41,426 nucleotides of DNA from NCBI GenBank assembly GCA_900757705.1, contig CAAEOW010000108.1, forward strand, positions 1 to 41,426. Reading direction: 5' to 3'. The notes beneath the pieces were generated by a model that made no database searches, was not told the origin of the DNA, and worked only from the letters and a program-made list of their open reading frames with translations. The position numbers were made by a program, and so were the translations under genes. Positions 41,247-41,426 of this stretch are shown here, piece by piece. This DNA is from an uncultured Collinsella sp. (GTDB lineage Bacteria > Actinomycetota > Coriobacteriia > Coriobacteriales > Coriobacteriaceae). Numbering within the stretch: position 1 is the first letter of the stretch; the number at the start of each line of letters is the position of its first letter.

Positions 41247-41426
41247 TTAGCTGGTGTGGCGCCAGCGAGGGTCGGTGAGTGTACGCGCCACACCCAGGCC
41301 AACGGGCAGAAACGCCACAATGAGCACTGCACGCACAAACCAGCCGAGCATATTGACCGTGTCGAAGGTGCACATGTAATACATCGAGCGATACAGATAC
41401 AAGCCCGGCACCATAATGACAATCGA
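41247..41426 (-). CDS. Threonine/serine exporter-type membrane protein, C-terminal part
   Basis: The last 59 codons of a minus-strand gene that enters from the right edge; stop TAA at 41249-41247. The peptide contains VPGLYLYRSMYYM followed by a membrane helix VRAVLIVAFLPVGLGVA and the end LTDPRWRHTS. The PG-x-YxYRxM block before a final helix is typical of ThrE-like (ThrE_2) exporter subunits. With most of the gene outside the window the call is tentative. Confidence 0.6.
   Translation of the reverse strand, partial: SIVIMVPGLYLYRSMYYMCTFDTVNMLGWFVRAVLIVAFLPVGLGVARTLTDPRWRHTS

Overview
The window looks like a chromosomal segment of a high-GC Gram-positive gut actinobacterium of the class Coriobacteriia, most likely Collinsella. 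This is an inference from codon use, protein sequences and gene order, not from a database match. Most genes have strong AGGAGG-type ribosome binding sites and intrinsic terminators. Both ends cut genes: feoA at the left and a threonine/serine exporter-type membrane protein at the right.

Region by region. 1-735: the start of feoA, two tandem operator-like palindromes, and an array of alternately inverted 17-nt arms. 736-4095: an amino-acid antiporter and a dimethylargininase-type hydrolase, divergent from a GntR/FCD regulator with a perfect palindrome between them. 4105-7401: an esterase-like alpha/beta hydrolase, a glucose-type EIIA protein and asnS. 7651-11490: a WYL regulator followed by a three-gene ABC importer of the TrpXYZ type. 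11646-17219: a decayed signal-peptide gene, an MscS channel, a cytosolic two-domain BMP-like protein overlapping a metallophosphatase gene, and an ECF sigma factor overlapping its DUF4179 membrane partner. 17571-19043: the ruins of a leucine operon, in which a start-less, nonsense- and frameshift-bearing leuA is fused by deletion to the 3' part of leuB. Its Leu-codon leader peptide and attenuator are still in place upstream. 19176-23649: the translation core (rpmG, tRNA-Trp, secE, nusG, rplK, rplA; tRNA-Tyr, tRNA-Thr, tRNA-Met, tuf). 23865-28190: an accessory island with two palindromic repeat arrays, a GmrSD-like DUF262/DUF1524 defence gene, tRNA-Thr(UGU), and an orphan HTH-HipA-like kinase under a very long palindrome. 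28218-33730: a compact operon disA-ispD-ispF-cysS-rlmB-yacP. 33953-36395: mntP, then a hipBA toxin-antitoxin pair. 36523-40948: pepD and clpC.

The most unusual content is non-coding. Three unrelated repeat families share one design: short arms in fixed orientation with near-constant spacing and different spacer sequences. Family P has 17-nt arms, alternately inverted, exactly every 40 bp, in two arrays of 4 and 6 arms. Family W has 18-nt arms whose facing pairs start exactly 46 bp apart at three loci. Family F has about 17-nt arms every 29-33 bp, 7 arms. A fourth family, R, is a 40-bp terminator-like hairpin with a conserved loop found just 3' of five genes. None of these is explained by a neighbouring gene.
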